Shown piece after piece: positions 1 to 8,760 of a stretch of 64,000 bases of DNA. Under the pieces are notes generated by a model. That model was not told the origin of the DNA. It searched no databases and was given only the letters and a program-made list of their open reading frames with translations. Source of the stretch: an uncultured Alistipes sp. (GTDB lineage Bacteria > Bacteroidota > Bacteroidia > Bacteroidales > Rikenellaceae). Location: positions 475,562-539,561 of the forward strand of contig NZ_CAJTXD010000001.1 in the NCBI RefSeq assembly GCF_910580175.1. Direction: 5' to 3'. The position numbers and the translations under genes are program-made. Position 1 is the first letter of the stretch. Each line of letters opens with the position of its first letter.

Positions 1-19
1 TTGTTTTAAGGTTCATCGG

Positions 20-625
20 TTACTTTTTGTAGTAACAATAATTGTCGAATACATGCACCACGCCGTTGGTGGGCATGATGTTCGAGCTGACAGCCAGACG
101 CATGGGCGAGCTGCCGTTGCTGCCCGTGTTGTTGACGACCACCTTGCCGGCATCGGCCATCCAGGGGTTCTTGCGCGTGAGCATCGTCATCAAGCCCTCT
201 TCGCCGCGGCGGAGCGTCAGCACGAAGATCGGCTCCACGGGCAGATCGCCGTAGCTGCTGTACTCGCCGTCGATGATATGGTAGCGGATCAGGTTGCGCA
301 CCTCCTCGACCGGGCACTCTTCGACGGTCGTGCAGCCCAGCGCGCCTACAAAGTTGTTCACGGCACCGTCGGTCAACACCAGAAACGTATAGGCGCGTTC
401 GGTCTGCGTGTAGTAGGCTTTCATGTCGGCGTACTCCACGGCCGCCATGAACTTGGAGAAGATATCGCTGCGCGACTCCAGATACTCCCACGCCGTCATG
501 TCGATATGGGGATCGAGCACCGAGGCGTCGTAGTCGGCATCGGTCTGCAACTTCATGTCGCTGCACCCCGCGATCGCGGCGACCGCCAGCAGCAGCAACA
601 ATTTATGAATGATATGCTTAAACAT
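20..625 (-). CDS. Fasciclin (FAS1)-domain surface lipoprotein
   Basis: 201 aa. The N-terminus is a lipoprotein signal: a hydrophobic run, then a lipobox ending AIAGC, so Cys21 is the probable lipidated residue. The rest reads as one FAS1 domain: TFLVLTDGAVNNF near residue 80 matches the family's FAPTDxAF strand, RYHIIDGEY near 114 matches LxYHVVxG, and NGVVHVFDN close to the C-terminus matches NGVIHVID. FAS1 domains bind other surface molecules or proteins. The gene is last in the LacI-reductase-UxuA-SusCD operon, 18 nt after SusD, which suggests an accessory surface component of that transporter. The family call is firm; the ligand is unknown. Confidence 0.8.
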   Translation of the reverse strand: MFKHIIHKLLLLLAVAAIAGCSDMKLQTDADYDASVLDPHIDMTAWEYLESRSDIFSKFMAAVEYADMKAYYTQTERAYTFLVLTDGAVNNFVGALGCTTVEECPVEEVRNLIRYHIIDGEYSSYGDLPVEPIFVLTLRRGEEGLMTMLTRKNPWMADAGKVVVNNTGSNGSSPMRLAVSSNIMPTNGVVHVFDNYCYYKK

Positions 626-643
626 GATTGTTCGTTTTGGTGG

Positions 644-2089
644 TTATTCTTGAGTTTGCGTTGCATAGTAGGCATTCTGCGTCAGCGCCTTGTTCTGATC
701 CAGGTGCGAGAAATGGATCGGGAAGAGTTCGTTGCCCTCCTCCGAGCAGCCGTTGATCGGCCCCATGACCGTTTTCCAGCGTCCCGTGCGCACCAGGTCG
801 AACCAACGGCGGCCTTCGCCCGCCAGTTCGCGCTGACGCTCGTCGAGGATGAAGTCGACCAACTCGTCCTCCGTGGCGAACGACGAGGCCTCGGGCGTCT
901 CCAGCCCGGCCCGCGTGCGGATCTGCTTCACGAGGTCGAGCGCCTCCTCCCACTTGCTCAGCCGGGCCAGCGCCTCGGCCTGCAAAAGCAGCATGTCGGA
1001 GTAGCGGTAGATCGGATAAGCCACCTGGCACGTCTTGTTGAGCGTCGATGAAATGTCGCCCGGGATGTACTTGCGCAACTCCCAACCCGCCTGGTACTCC
1101 TTGGTTACCAGCGGAAAACGGAGATCGTTGGCCTGGTCGAACTTGTTGCGCAGCGCCTCGGAGACGACCCCGGCACGATTGCCCGAACCGGTAAACCACT
1201 GGTACATGTAGCTGAAACCGTTGGTTCCCACCTCGTCCATGTTGAAGTGCACCACCAAGATGAATTCCTTGGTCGAGTAGTCGTCGTTCTCGGGCGTGTT
1301 GTCGCTGGCCTTGCCGTTCAGCTCCTCGGTAAACATCTTCTTCCACATGTCGATGCTCGGCTCGAAAGCCATGAACGAGGGATCGCCCTTCATCTTCTCG
1401 ATGGTCTGGTCGGCCAGGTTGTATTCGCCCAGCCACATGTAGGCGTCGGCCATGATCGCCCACGCTCCATAGACCGAGATGCGCTTGCGCTCCTTGTTCT
1501 TCGTGCGGTCGATGAGCGCTTCGGCTTTCTTGGCATCTTCGAGCACCACTTCGCGGAGAATGTACTCCTTGTCGGTGCGTTCGCGGTAGATGCTCTCGCT
1601 ATACTTCTCGTTAGGTTCGACAAACAACGGCACATCGCCCCACACGCGCACAGCATAAAAGTAGGCCAGCGCACGCATGGCATAGGCCTGCCCCAGCAGA
1701 TCGTTGCGTTCGGCCACCGAGGGCGTGTCGATGCCGGGGATGTACTTGATGCAGAGATTGGCCTGGTTGATGACCTTGTAGAGGTCGCTCCACCGCGTGC
1801 AGCGATGATCGGTCGTCAGCTGGTTGTCGATCACGCGCTGCTGATCGGCAGCCGACGAAGCGCCCGGCGCAAGGTTGTCCGAACGGAATTCGCCCCAGTA
1901 GAAATAGTTCTCGCGCATCGTCGTACGGAAAAATCCGTAGATCTGGTTTACCCCCGCCTTGGCATCGCGCGAGGTCTGCCACATGTTGTCGGCAGGCACT
2001 TCGCTGACGGGCTGCTCGTCGAGAAACGACTCGCACCCGACAGCACCCAGCGAAAGAGCGGCGGCAAGAATGATGATATGTCTTTTCAT
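644..2089 (-). CDS. SusD/RagB-family nutrient-binding outer-membrane lipoprotein
   Basis: 481 aa, normal for the family. It has a signal peptide and a lipobox-like GAVGC, followed by the typical SusD start FLDEQPVSEVP. Further family features are YAMRALAYFYAVRVWGDVP (TPR-like core, near residue 140) and, near the C-terminus, DFILDERQRELAGEGRRWFDLVRTG. SusD proteins cap the SusC TonB-dependent channel and bind the substrate outside the cell. It follows susC by 12 nt. Adjacent UxuA and fructuronate reductase-like genes suggest a uronic-acid-containing ligand, by inference. Confidence 0.95.
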   Translation of the reverse strand: MKRHIIILAAALSLGAVGCESFLDEQPVSEVPADNMWQTSRDAKAGVNQIYGFFRTTMRENYFYWGEFRSDNLAPGASSAADQQRVIDNQLTTDHRCTRWSDLYKVINQANLCIKYIPGIDTPSVAERNDLLGQAYAMRALAYFYAVRVWGDVPLFVEPNEKYSESIYRERTDKEYILREVVLEDAKKAEALIDRTKNKERKRISVYGAWAIMADAYMWLGEYNLADQTIEKMKGDPSFMAFEPSIDMWKKMFTEELNGKASDNTPENDDYSTKEFILVVHFNMDEVGTNGFSYMYQWFTGSGNRAGVVSEALRNKFDQANDLRFPLVTKEYQAGWELRKYIPGDISSTLNKTCQVAYPIYRYSDMLLLQAEALARLSKWEEALDLVKQIRTRAGLETPEASSFATEDELVDFILDERQRELAGEGRRWFDLVRTGRWKTVMGPINGCSEEGNELFPIHFSHLDQNKALTQNAYYATQTQE

Positions 2090-2101
2090 GGTTGTAATCG
2101 G

Positions 2102-5100
2102 TTAAAATTTAACGTTCAGACCCAAGCCGAATTCACGTTTCTTCGGATAGCGGTAGGTGTCCTTGCCGATCTGCAACGGGTTCGACGAGGAGAACTCGGG
2201 GTCGTAGCCGCTGTAAGCAGTCCACGTGAGCGGGTTGTTGGCGAAGAAGTAGACCTGCAAAGTCTTGATGCGGGCCGTCTTCAGCCACCGCTCGGGCAGG
2301 TCGTAGCTCAAGCGGATGTTCTGCAAACGGATGAAGTCGCCCTTTTCCAGATAGAACGAGTTGGCGTAGCGCGCGTTGTTGTACTCGTCGTTGTAGGGAC
2401 GCGGATAGAGCGCCTCGTCGCCCTGGTGCACCCAGATGTTGTTGATGACATGGGGCGAGGGGGTGGTCGACGAATATTTGAACATGTTGCGCTGATGCTC
2501 GGCATCGTTGTAGATATGCGCGCCGAACGAATAGTAGAACGACACGAAAAGGCTGAGGTTCTTATAAGTGAACGTCGTCGACAGACCGCCCGTGTAGGTG
2601 GGCAGCGCATTGCCGATGACCATGCGGTCGTTCTCATCGATCACACCGTTGCGAGCGCCCGGCGCCTCCTCCCAGTTGACATCGCCGCCGCGGAAAGGCT
2701 TGCCGTTGGGCAGTTTCTTCTGCACCACGTCGCCCGTGTAGGCTGCGCCGTCGAGGGTATAGCCCTGGAACACGCCGCCCTCGAATACGGGCGTGAGCTG
2801 CTGCCACGTGCCGGGCGTGAAGGCGTTCGACTCGTCGTAGCGGAAGATGCCCAGCTGCTTGTAGCCGTAGAAGTCGCCGATCGAGCCGCCCTCCTGCATC
2901 CACCACAAGTTCCCCTCCAGATAGGGTTCGCCCGTCGAGAGGCGTTCGATGCTGTTCCAGTTGCGCGAGATGTTGAACGAGGCGTTCCAGCGGAAATCTT
3001 TCGTCCGCACCAGATCGCCCGCCACCGTCAGCTCGAAACCGCGGTTGCGCACTTCGCCCACGTTGGTGCGCATCGTCCCGAAGCCCGATTCTTTGGGCAG
3101 TTCGAGGTTGGCCAGCAGACCGTCGGTATATTTGTCGTAGTAGTCGGCCGTGACGGTCAGGCGCTGCCCGAAGAAGCTCAGGTCGAGACCCACGTCGGTC
3201 TGACGGGTCTCCTCCCAACGCAGGTCGTCGACCGCCAGGCGGGCAGGATAGACGCCGCCGATGCCGTCGTAGATGTCGCCCGTAGCGTAGGAGTAGAGGT
3301 AGTCGTAGTTGCCGATCTGTTCGTTACCCGTCACACCCCAGCTCACGCGCACCTTGGCGTCGTCGAGCACGCGGCGCGAGAATTTCATGAATCCCTCGTC
3401 CGAAATGCGCCATGCCGCCGACACCGAGGGGAAGTTGCCCCAGCGGTTCTGCTTCGAGAAGCGCGACGAGCCGTCGCGGCGCAGGGTCGCCTGCACCAGA
3501 TATTTCGATTTGTAGTCGTAGTTCACACGGGCGAAAAGCGACGCCATGGCGTGGTTCTGCTGCCATGCTCCCGTCTCGCTGAGCACCAGATTGGCCGAGA
3601 AGGCATTCATCGTGGTCAGGAAATCCGACGAGGAGTTGATGCCCGAAAGCACGGTACGGTCGTAGCGCCATTGCTGCTCGCTGAATCCGACCATGGCCGT
3701 GAAGTTATGATCGCCCCACTTGTTCTTGTAGGTCAGCACATTTTCATTGAGCCAGTTCCAGTTCAAGTTGTCGTTGGCATAGCCTGTGTTGCTTTTCTGC
3801 CACTCGTCCGTAATCATGCTCGGATAGACCCTGCGGCGCTTGTCCAGATAGAGGTTGGCGTTGATGTTCGTCGAGAAAGTCAGCCCCTTGACGATCTGGA
3901 TTTCGAAGCCTTGATAGAAGTTGACTTTGTAGTACTCCGTGCGGTCGGTCGTATATTTTACCTGCGCCAGCGGGCTTTTCTGCCCCTGGAACACCCCGGC
4001 CAGCGAGCCGTCGGGATAATAGAGGTTGAAATAGGGGCGGCGCGAAAGCATGGCCGTCATCAGCTGGCCTTCGTTGATGCCGTTCTTCTGCGAGTAGCCC
4101 AGCGACACGCGGGTGTGGAGCGTCAGCCAGTCGTTGGCCTTGTAGTCGGTGTTCACACGGGCCGTCAGACGCTGGAATCCCGTATTGGGCACGATACCGC
4201 GTTCGTTGTAGTAGCCCGTCGAACCGTAGTACTTGATCTTGTCCGAGCCGCCCGAGACGCTCAAGTCGACCTGATCTTTCTGTCCCCACTGGAACAAGAT
4301 GTCCTGGTAGTCGTTGTCGATGTTGAACGAGGCGTTGAGCGAGTCCTGGATGATCATGTAGCTCTCGTCGGGCGTGCCGATCTTGTTCTCCAGGAAGTAG
4401 GCCCGGCGCTTGAGGTCATAGTTGCGACGGTCGGCGCGCGTGGCCTGGGCCAGTTTGTGGGAGAGCTTGCCCCACGAGTGGTAGTACTTCACTTCCACGC
4501 GCGGCGCACTGGTCGAACCGCCCTTGGTCGTGATGAGGAAGACGCCGTTGGCCGAACGCGAACCGTACATCGCGGCCGACGCCGCATCCTTGAGCACCTC
4601 GACCGAGAGGATGTCGGAGGTGTTGATGCCGTCGATATCCTCCATGGGGATGCCGTCGACCACGAACAGCGGCTTCACGCCCTCGGCCGAGAAGGTCGAG
4701 ATACCGCGCACGTTCACCGTCGACGTCTCGCCCGGCTGACCCGATCCGGCCGTGATATGCACACCGGCCACCTGGCCCTGCATGGCTTCGAAGACGTTCG
4801 AGGCCATCTTGCGTTCGAGGGCTTCTTCCGACAGCGAGGTCACGGCACCCGTGAGGTCGCGTTTCTTCATCGTGCCGTAGGCCACGACCATCACTTCGTC
4901 GATCTGCTGCGCATCGGCCGTCAGTTCGATATCGAGCCTGTCGGCCTGCGCCCGCACGGTGCGGGTCTCATAGCCGATGAACGACACCTGCACTTCGGCG
5001 CCCCGCTTCGAGAGGCGCAGCGAGAATTCGCCGTTCGCTCCGGTTACCGTACCGTTCGTCGTGCCGGGTTCGGTTACCGTGGCACCGATCAGGGGCTGTC

Positions 5101-5236
5101 CGTCAGCGTAAACCGTACCGGAGAACGTAAAATTCCCCCCCCCGGCATTTTGCGCCATGACAAGCCCCGATTGCAGCAACGCAGCCGCCAACAGCAGCAC
5201 GCTCTGCACATGGAGTTTGGTCAATAGTTTTCTCAT
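2102..5236 (-). CDS. SusC/RagA-family TonB-dependent outer-membrane transporter
   Basis: 1044 aa with a signal peptide ending near AQN. Next is a carboxypeptidase-regulatory-like domain (SGTVYADGQPLIGATV to FIGYETRTV, residues about 38-105), then a TonB-box/plug region (IDEVMVVAYGTMKKRDLTGA; VDGIP; VEVLKDAASAAMYGSRSANG) and a long beta-barrel ending in NVKF with a C-terminal Phe. It imports oligomers across the outer membrane using TonB energy. The start is the only ATG next to the signal peptide. It lies 83 nt after uxuA and no anti-sigma/ECF pair is adjacent, so control is probably by the operon's LacI regulator. Confidence 0.97.
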   Translation of the reverse strand: MRKLLTKLHVQSVLLLAAALLQSGLVMAQNAGGGNFTFSGTVYADGQPLIGATVTEPGTTNGTVTGANGEFSLRLSKRGAEVQVSFIGYETRTVRAQADRLDIELTADAQQIDEVMVVAYGTMKKRDLTGAVTSLSEEALERKMASNVFEAMQGQVAGVHITAGSGQPGETSTVNVRGISTFSAEGVKPLFVVDGIPMEDIDGINTSDILSVEVLKDAASAAMYGSRSANGVFLITTKGGSTSAPRVEVKYYHSWGKLSHKLAQATRADRRNYDLKRRAYFLENKIGTPDESYMIIQDSLNASFNIDNDYQDILFQWGQKDQVDLSVSGGSDKIKYYGSTGYYNERGIVPNTGFQRLTARVNTDYKANDWLTLHTRVSLGYSQKNGINEGQLMTAMLSRRPYFNLYYPDGSLAGVFQGQKSPLAQVKYTTDRTEYYKVNFYQGFEIQIVKGLTFSTNINANLYLDKRRRVYPSMITDEWQKSNTGYANDNLNWNWLNENVLTYKNKWGDHNFTAMVGFSEQQWRYDRTVLSGINSSSDFLTTMNAFSANLVLSETGAWQQNHAMASLFARVNYDYKSKYLVQATLRRDGSSRFSKQNRWGNFPSVSAAWRISDEGFMKFSRRVLDDAKVRVSWGVTGNEQIGNYDYLYSYATGDIYDGIGGVYPARLAVDDLRWEETRQTDVGLDLSFFGQRLTVTADYYDKYTDGLLANLELPKESGFGTMRTNVGEVRNRGFELTVAGDLVRTKDFRWNASFNISRNWNSIERLSTGEPYLEGNLWWMQEGGSIGDFYGYKQLGIFRYDESNAFTPGTWQQLTPVFEGGVFQGYTLDGAAYTGDVVQKKLPNGKPFRGGDVNWEEAPGARNGVIDENDRMVIGNALPTYTGGLSTTFTYKNLSLFVSFYYSFGAHIYNDAEHQRNMFKYSSTTPSPHVINNIWVHQGDEALYPRPYNDEYNNARYANSFYLEKGDFIRLQNIRLSYDLPERWLKTARIKTLQVYFFANNPLTWTAYSGYDPEFSSSNPLQIGKDTYRYPKKREFGLGLNVKF

Positions 5237-5319
5237 AAAAAGTTATTGTTTGGTTGGTTCGTTTTCATACAACTTTTTTCCGTGGCGTCCCGATTCCGGC
5301 CCGTGCGGAAATCGTTCCG

Positions 5320-6501
5320 CTATTCGGTCGGATACAGCGATCGGGCAATGCCCAGCTCCAGGCCGCGCAGTTCCGCCAGTCCCCGCAGTCGTCCGTAGCA
5401 CGAATAGCCCGGATTCGAGCGGCGGTTCAGGTCGTCGCACATCCGGTGTCCGTGGTCGGGACGCATCGGAATCGAGCGGCCGCGCCGCTGCTGCACCTCC
5501 AAAAAGGCTTTCATCACTTCGTACATCGGCACGTCGCCCTCCAGGTGGTTCGCCTCGAAGAAATTGCCCTCGGCATCGCGCTGCGTCGACCGCAGATGCA
5601 CGAAGCCCACCCGGTCGCCGAACTCGCGCATCATGGCCGGAAGGTTGTTGTGTGCGCACACACCGAACGATCCAGTGCAGAGACACAGGCCGTTCGAAAC
5701 GTTGGGCACCGCTGCGATCAACTTCCGGAAATCCTCCGCCGTCGACAGAATACGCGGCAACCCCAAAATCGGATAGGGCGGGTCATCGGGATGGATTACC
5801 AGCTCTGCCCCCGCCTCGTCGGCCACCGGACACACCTCTTTCAAGAAAGCGATCAGGTTACCCCGCAAGATCTCGGCATCGATTCCGGCGTAACGTTCCA
5901 GCTCATGCCGGAACTGGTCGAGCGTGAAACTCTCCTCCGCCCCCGGAAGCCCGGCGATCATGTTGCGGGTAATCAACTCTTTTTCTGCGTCGTCCATCCG
6001 GGCGAAACGGGCTGCCGCCACGGCCTTCTCCTCGGCCGTGTATTCCTCTCCGGCAGCCGGACGCTGCAAGATGTACAGATCGAACGCCATGAAAGCCGCC
6101 CGCTCGAACCGCAGCGCCTTAGAGCCGTCCGGCATCGTGTAGGCCAGATCGGTGCGCGTCCAGTCGAGCACGGGCATGAAATTATAGGTGATCGTCCGGA
6201 TGCCGCACGCCGCCAGGTTGCGGATCGACTGCTTGTAGTTCTCGATATAGCGCGCGAAATCGCCCGTGCGGGTCTTGATATGTTCGTGCACCGGCACGCT
6301 CTCGACCACCGACCACTTCAGGCCAGCGTCGGCAATAAGTTGCTGGCGCGCGCGGATCTCTTCCACGGGCCATACTTCGCCGTTGGGGATGTGGTGCAGC
6401 GCATGCACCACGTCGGTGGCGCCGGCCTGGCGGATATCCGCCAGCGACACCGGGTCGTTCGGGCCGTACCAGCGCCAAGATTGGGTACAAAGGACAGGCA
6501 T
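5320..6501 (-). CDS. uxuA: Mannonate dehydratase
   Basis: 393 aa, matching the usual length of about 394. It converts D-mannonate to 2-dehydro-3-deoxy-D-gluconate in hexuronate breakdown. Family signatures are the start SWRWYGPNDPVSL, HHIPNGEVWP, the metal-site region VIHPDDPPYPI, CTGSFGVCAHNN, and RPDHGHRM near the end. I chose the ATG at 6501, since the frame reaches further up only through a TTG (6528). It follows the fructuronate reductase-like gene by 41 nt. A 14-bp palindrome at 5649-5662, inside the coding sequence, is identical to one at the operon promoter. No UxaC or KdgK homologue is in the window. Confidence 0.96.
   Translation of the reverse strand: MPVLCTQSWRWYGPNDPVSLADIRQAGATDVVHALHHIPNGEVWPVEEIRARQQLIADAGLKWSVVESVPVHEHIKTRTGDFARYIENYKQSIRNLAACGIRTITYNFMPVLDWTRTDLAYTMPDGSKALRFERAAFMAFDLYILQRPAAGEEYTAEEKAVAAARFARMDDAEKELITRNMIAGLPGAEESFTLDQFRHELERYAGIDAEILRGNLIAFLKEVCPVADEAGAELVIHPDDPPYPILGLPRILSTAEDFRKLIAAVPNVSNGLCLCTGSFGVCAHNNLPAMMREFGDRVGFVHLRSTQRDAEGNFFEANHLEGDVPMYEVMKAFLEVQQRRGRSIPMRPDHGHRMCDDLNRRSNPGYSCYGRLRGLAELRGLELGIARSLYPTE
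5649..5662. promoter_or_regulatory. Candidate intragenic operator (14-bp palindrome) in uxuA
   Basis: The perfect palindrome TGTGTGCGCACACA lies in the uxuA coding region and encodes part of VCAHN. It is identical to the palindrome at 8502-8515 by the lacI promoter. A central CG with dyad symmetry is typical of LacI-family operators. It may be a second operator, or a coincidence of conserved codons. Confidence 0.4.
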
Positions 6502-6542
6502 AGATTTTATTTTAGTCGCAAAAAACAATCATTCATTTGGTT

Positions 6543-7355
6543 TCAAATCGAGAACGCATCGAATCCGCCGTCGACCACGGCCAGGGCACCCGTCACGAAC
6601 GACGAGGCGTCGCTGATCAGATAGTGGATCGTACCGAGCAGCTCCTCCGGCTCGGCGAAACGGCCGGCGGGAGTATGCGCGATGATGGTCTTGGCCCGAT
6701 CGGTATAGCTGCCGTCGGGATTGGTCAGCAAGGCCCGATTCTGGTTGGTCAGCAGGAAGCCCGGCACGATGGCGTTCACGCGCATCTCGGGGCTGAACTT
6801 CGTGGCCAGCTCGGCAGCCATATACTTCGTATAGTTGCCGATGGCAGCTTTCGCGGCTCCGTAGCCCACGACGCGCGTCAGCGGGCGCAGGGCCGATTCG
6901 GAACAGAAGTTGACGATCACGCCTTTCTTGCGGGCCGTCATCGCCTCGCCGAAAACCGTGGTAGGCAGTACCGTACCGAAAAGGTTGAGGTCGACGACCT
7001 TCTTGAACGCCTCGATCTCCAGATCGAGGAACGACTGCCCCGGAGCGATCGTAGCGCCCCCCATGTTGCCGCCTGCGGCGTTGAGCAAGACGTCGATACA
7101 ATCGTACTTGGCGAGGATGTCGGCGCGGTTTTGTTCGAGCACCTCGCGATTCAAGACGTCGGTAATTAGGAAAAGCGCTTCGCCGCCCTGCTGCCGGATC
7201 GTCCCGGCCAATTCATCGCCGGCCTTTTCGTCGCGATCGAGAATAACGACCTTGGCGCCCTGCTGTGCAAGGTAAAGACAGATCGCACGCCCCAGAATCC
7301 CGGCACCGCCGGTTACCACCACCACTCGGTCGCGGATGTCGAAAAGATTTTTCAT
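6543..7355 (-). CDS. SDR-family D-mannonate oxidoreductase (fructuronate reductase-like)
   Basis: 270 aa, a classical short-chain dehydrogenase. The N-terminal NAD(P)-binding motif is TGGAGILGRA (residues about 15-24), the NAG-type motif appears as NAAGG near 92, the active-site Ser is in NFCSESA, and the YxxxK dyad is YGAAK. Next to uxuA, this SDR type is expected to interconvert fructuronate and mannonate, replacing the unrelated E. coli UxuB. It lies 3 nt after lacI and 41 nt before uxuA. Substrate assignment rests on the neighbour and is not proven by motif. Confidence 0.88.
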   Translation of the reverse strand: MKNLFDIRDRVVVVTGGAGILGRAICLYLAQQGAKVVILDRDEKAGDELAGTIRQQGGEALFLITDVLNREVLEQNRADILAKYDCIDVLLNAAGGNMGGATIAPGQSFLDLEIEAFKKVVDLNLFGTVLPTTVFGEAMTARKKGVIVNFCSESALRPLTRVVGYGAAKAAIGNYTKYMAAELATKFSPEMRVNAIVPGFLLTNQNRALLTNPDGSYTDRAKTIIAHTPAGRFAEPEELLGTIHYLISDASSFVTGALAVVDGGFDAFSI

Positions 7356-7358
7356 CGC

Positions 7359-8432
7359 TTAAATAATATGATTATTATAAAATTGTACGTTTTCTTTCAG
7401 CACGATGTCGATCGGCATCAGATTGTCCGAAGGGCCGCGGCTGCCGCTTACCAGCATGTCGCACAGGGCCATGACCCCGTGGAAGCCCTGCGCCGCAGGA
7501 CGTTGGGCCACCAGCGCCGTCACGGCGCCGGCCTCCAGCATCTCGCGGTTGCGACGAATGACATCGTAGCCCACCAGCCGCACCCCGCCGTGCCCCGACC
7601 AGCGCAGGTAGCTGGCCAGAATGTAGCACGTCGAATTGAAAGTCACGGCACCCGCGATCCGGGGGTGCTCAGCAAAGAGGTCGTCCAGTATCCGCTTGTT
7701 GTAGGCTTCGTCATCCAGACGCAGCGAAACGCCCAGCAGGTTGCCTCGGAAGCCCACCCGTTCCAGATAAGCTCGAAACCCCGTCTCCCGGCAGCGGCAC
7801 TGGTTCGAACCGCCGTCTCCCCGATGGATGATGCTGCCCACCGCGATGTCGGCGTCCAGCGGAATGCGGTCGACCAACAGCCGCGCTGCGACAGCTCCCG
7901 CGTCGACCGACGAAGTGCCGAAATAAGCCAGGCGGTTGCAGCCTGGAATATTCGAATCGACAAAAACATACGGTATCCCCAACGCATCCAGTTCGCGCGC
8001 ATATCCCGCCACCGACTCCGAAAAAAGCGTCGCCAGCAGCACGCCGTCGAAATGCTCGTCGCGCACGCGCATGAGCGTCCGCACGAACGTCGCATGGTCG
8101 TACTGGTCGAAGAAAAACCGGCGCACCCGCACATTGAAACGCTCCGCCCCCACTGCTGCCCGCGCTATGCCGGCATCCACATCGGCCCAATAGTCGCCAT
8201 CGCGATAGGCCGGAATGATGACGGCCAGCGTCCTTTCGCGACACGACGCCAGCGAACGGGCCATCAAGTTGGGTTGATAGTCCACCGACGCCAACACTTC
8301 ACGTATCTTGCGCAACTTTTCATCCGAGACTTTCCCCCGGTTGTGAATCACGCGGTCGACCGTTCCGGCCGACACACCGGCCATGCGGGCCACATCCACG
8401 ATGCGGATGTGTTCTTTGAGTTTTTCTTTCAT
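7359..8432 (-). CDS. LacI-family transcriptional regulator of the uronate operon
   Basis: 357 aa. The N-terminal LacI helix-turn-helix is clear at about residues 10-60 (IRIVDVARMAGVSAGTVDRV, then the hinge-proximal YQPNLMARSLA). A periplasmic-binding-protein-like ligand domain follows, with AVIIPAYRDGDYW and DGVLLATLFSE. It is first in the operon. Immediately upstream lie a TTG-N20-TATGTTTG promoter and a 14-bp palindrome, which suggests autoregulation. The effector is probably a uronate-pathway intermediate, by inference. LacI control of a SusCD locus differs from the more common hybrid two-component or ECF-sigma control. Confidence 0.93.
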   Translation of the reverse strand: MKEKLKEHIRIVDVARMAGVSAGTVDRVIHNRGKVSDEKLRKIREVLASVDYQPNLMARSLASCRERTLAVIIPAYRDGDYWADVDAGIARAAVGAERFNVRVRRFFFDQYDHATFVRTLMRVRDEHFDGVLLATLFSESVAGYARELDALGIPYVFVDSNIPGCNRLAYFGTSSVDAGAVAARLLVDRIPLDADIAVGSIIHRGDGGSNQCRCRETGFRAYLERVGFRGNLLGVSLRLDDEAYNKRILDDLFAEHPRIAGAVTFNSTCYILASYLRWSGHGGVRLVGYDVIRRNREMLEAGAVTALVAQRPAAQGFHGVMALCDMLVSGSRGPSDNLMPIDIVLKENVQFYNNHII

Positions 8433-8468
8433 CAGGTCAGGTACTGTCCTTTTCGGACTTTGTTATGA

Positions 8469-8499
8469 CAAACATAGATAGAATTTTTCAAACCTCCAA
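8469..8499 (-). promoter_or_regulatory. Promoter of the lacI-uxu-susCD operon
   Basis: Read on the minus strand, the -33 TTG at 8499-8497 is followed after exactly 20 nt by the -7 box TATGTTTG at 8476-8469. This matches the Bacteroidetes consensus TTTG-N19-21-TAnnTTTG. The lacI start codon is 37 nt further on. Confidence 0.7.
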
Positions 8500-8501
8500 G
8501 G

Positions 8502-8515
8502 TGTGTGCGCACACA
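8502..8515. promoter_or_regulatory. Candidate LacI-family operator
   Basis: The perfect 14-bp palindrome TGTGTGCGCACACA abuts the upstream edge of the -33 box of the lacI promoter. It has the central CG typical of LacI-family sites and is duplicated exactly at 5649-5662. It is probably the site bound by the product of the first gene of the operon. Confidence 0.65.
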
Positions 8516-8650
8516 ACAACGATTTTTCAGCACAAATTTACGTTTACACCTTCCGGACACACCATCGGATCATCCTCTCCCGGCCCTGTTCCACACCCCG
8601 GAACAAGAGCACGGCGCCCCGCGGAACGGACTCCGGACGGCCCGGTAGAT

Positions 8651-8692
8651 GAAACGGCAGACGGGAACATTTCGATTCCCGTCCGCCGTTTC
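8651..8692. repeat. Long stem-loop between the flippase and the lacI promoter
   Basis: A 17-bp inverted repeat (GAAACGGCAGACGGGAA and its near-exact complement, one mismatch) around an 8-nt loop. It is 3' of the flippase gene. No clear U-run follows on the minus strand, so it may be an mRNA 3' end-protecting hairpin or a weak terminator. The rest of the 328-nt gap 8433-8760 holds the lacI promoter and operator and nothing else I recognise. Confidence 0.5.
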
Positions 8693-8760
8693 AAAACACC
8701 GTTTTTTACGCTAACTATCTTGCGCCCTCTCCGGATTCGATCGCCATGCTATCGGCACCG

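Noticed and set aside
1247..5227. A 1326-codon open frame on the plus strand opposite susC and susD
   Set aside because: It is the antisense shadow of two confidently identified genes in GC-rich DNA, with low-complexity Arg/Val/Ala/Leu content and no recognisable domain.
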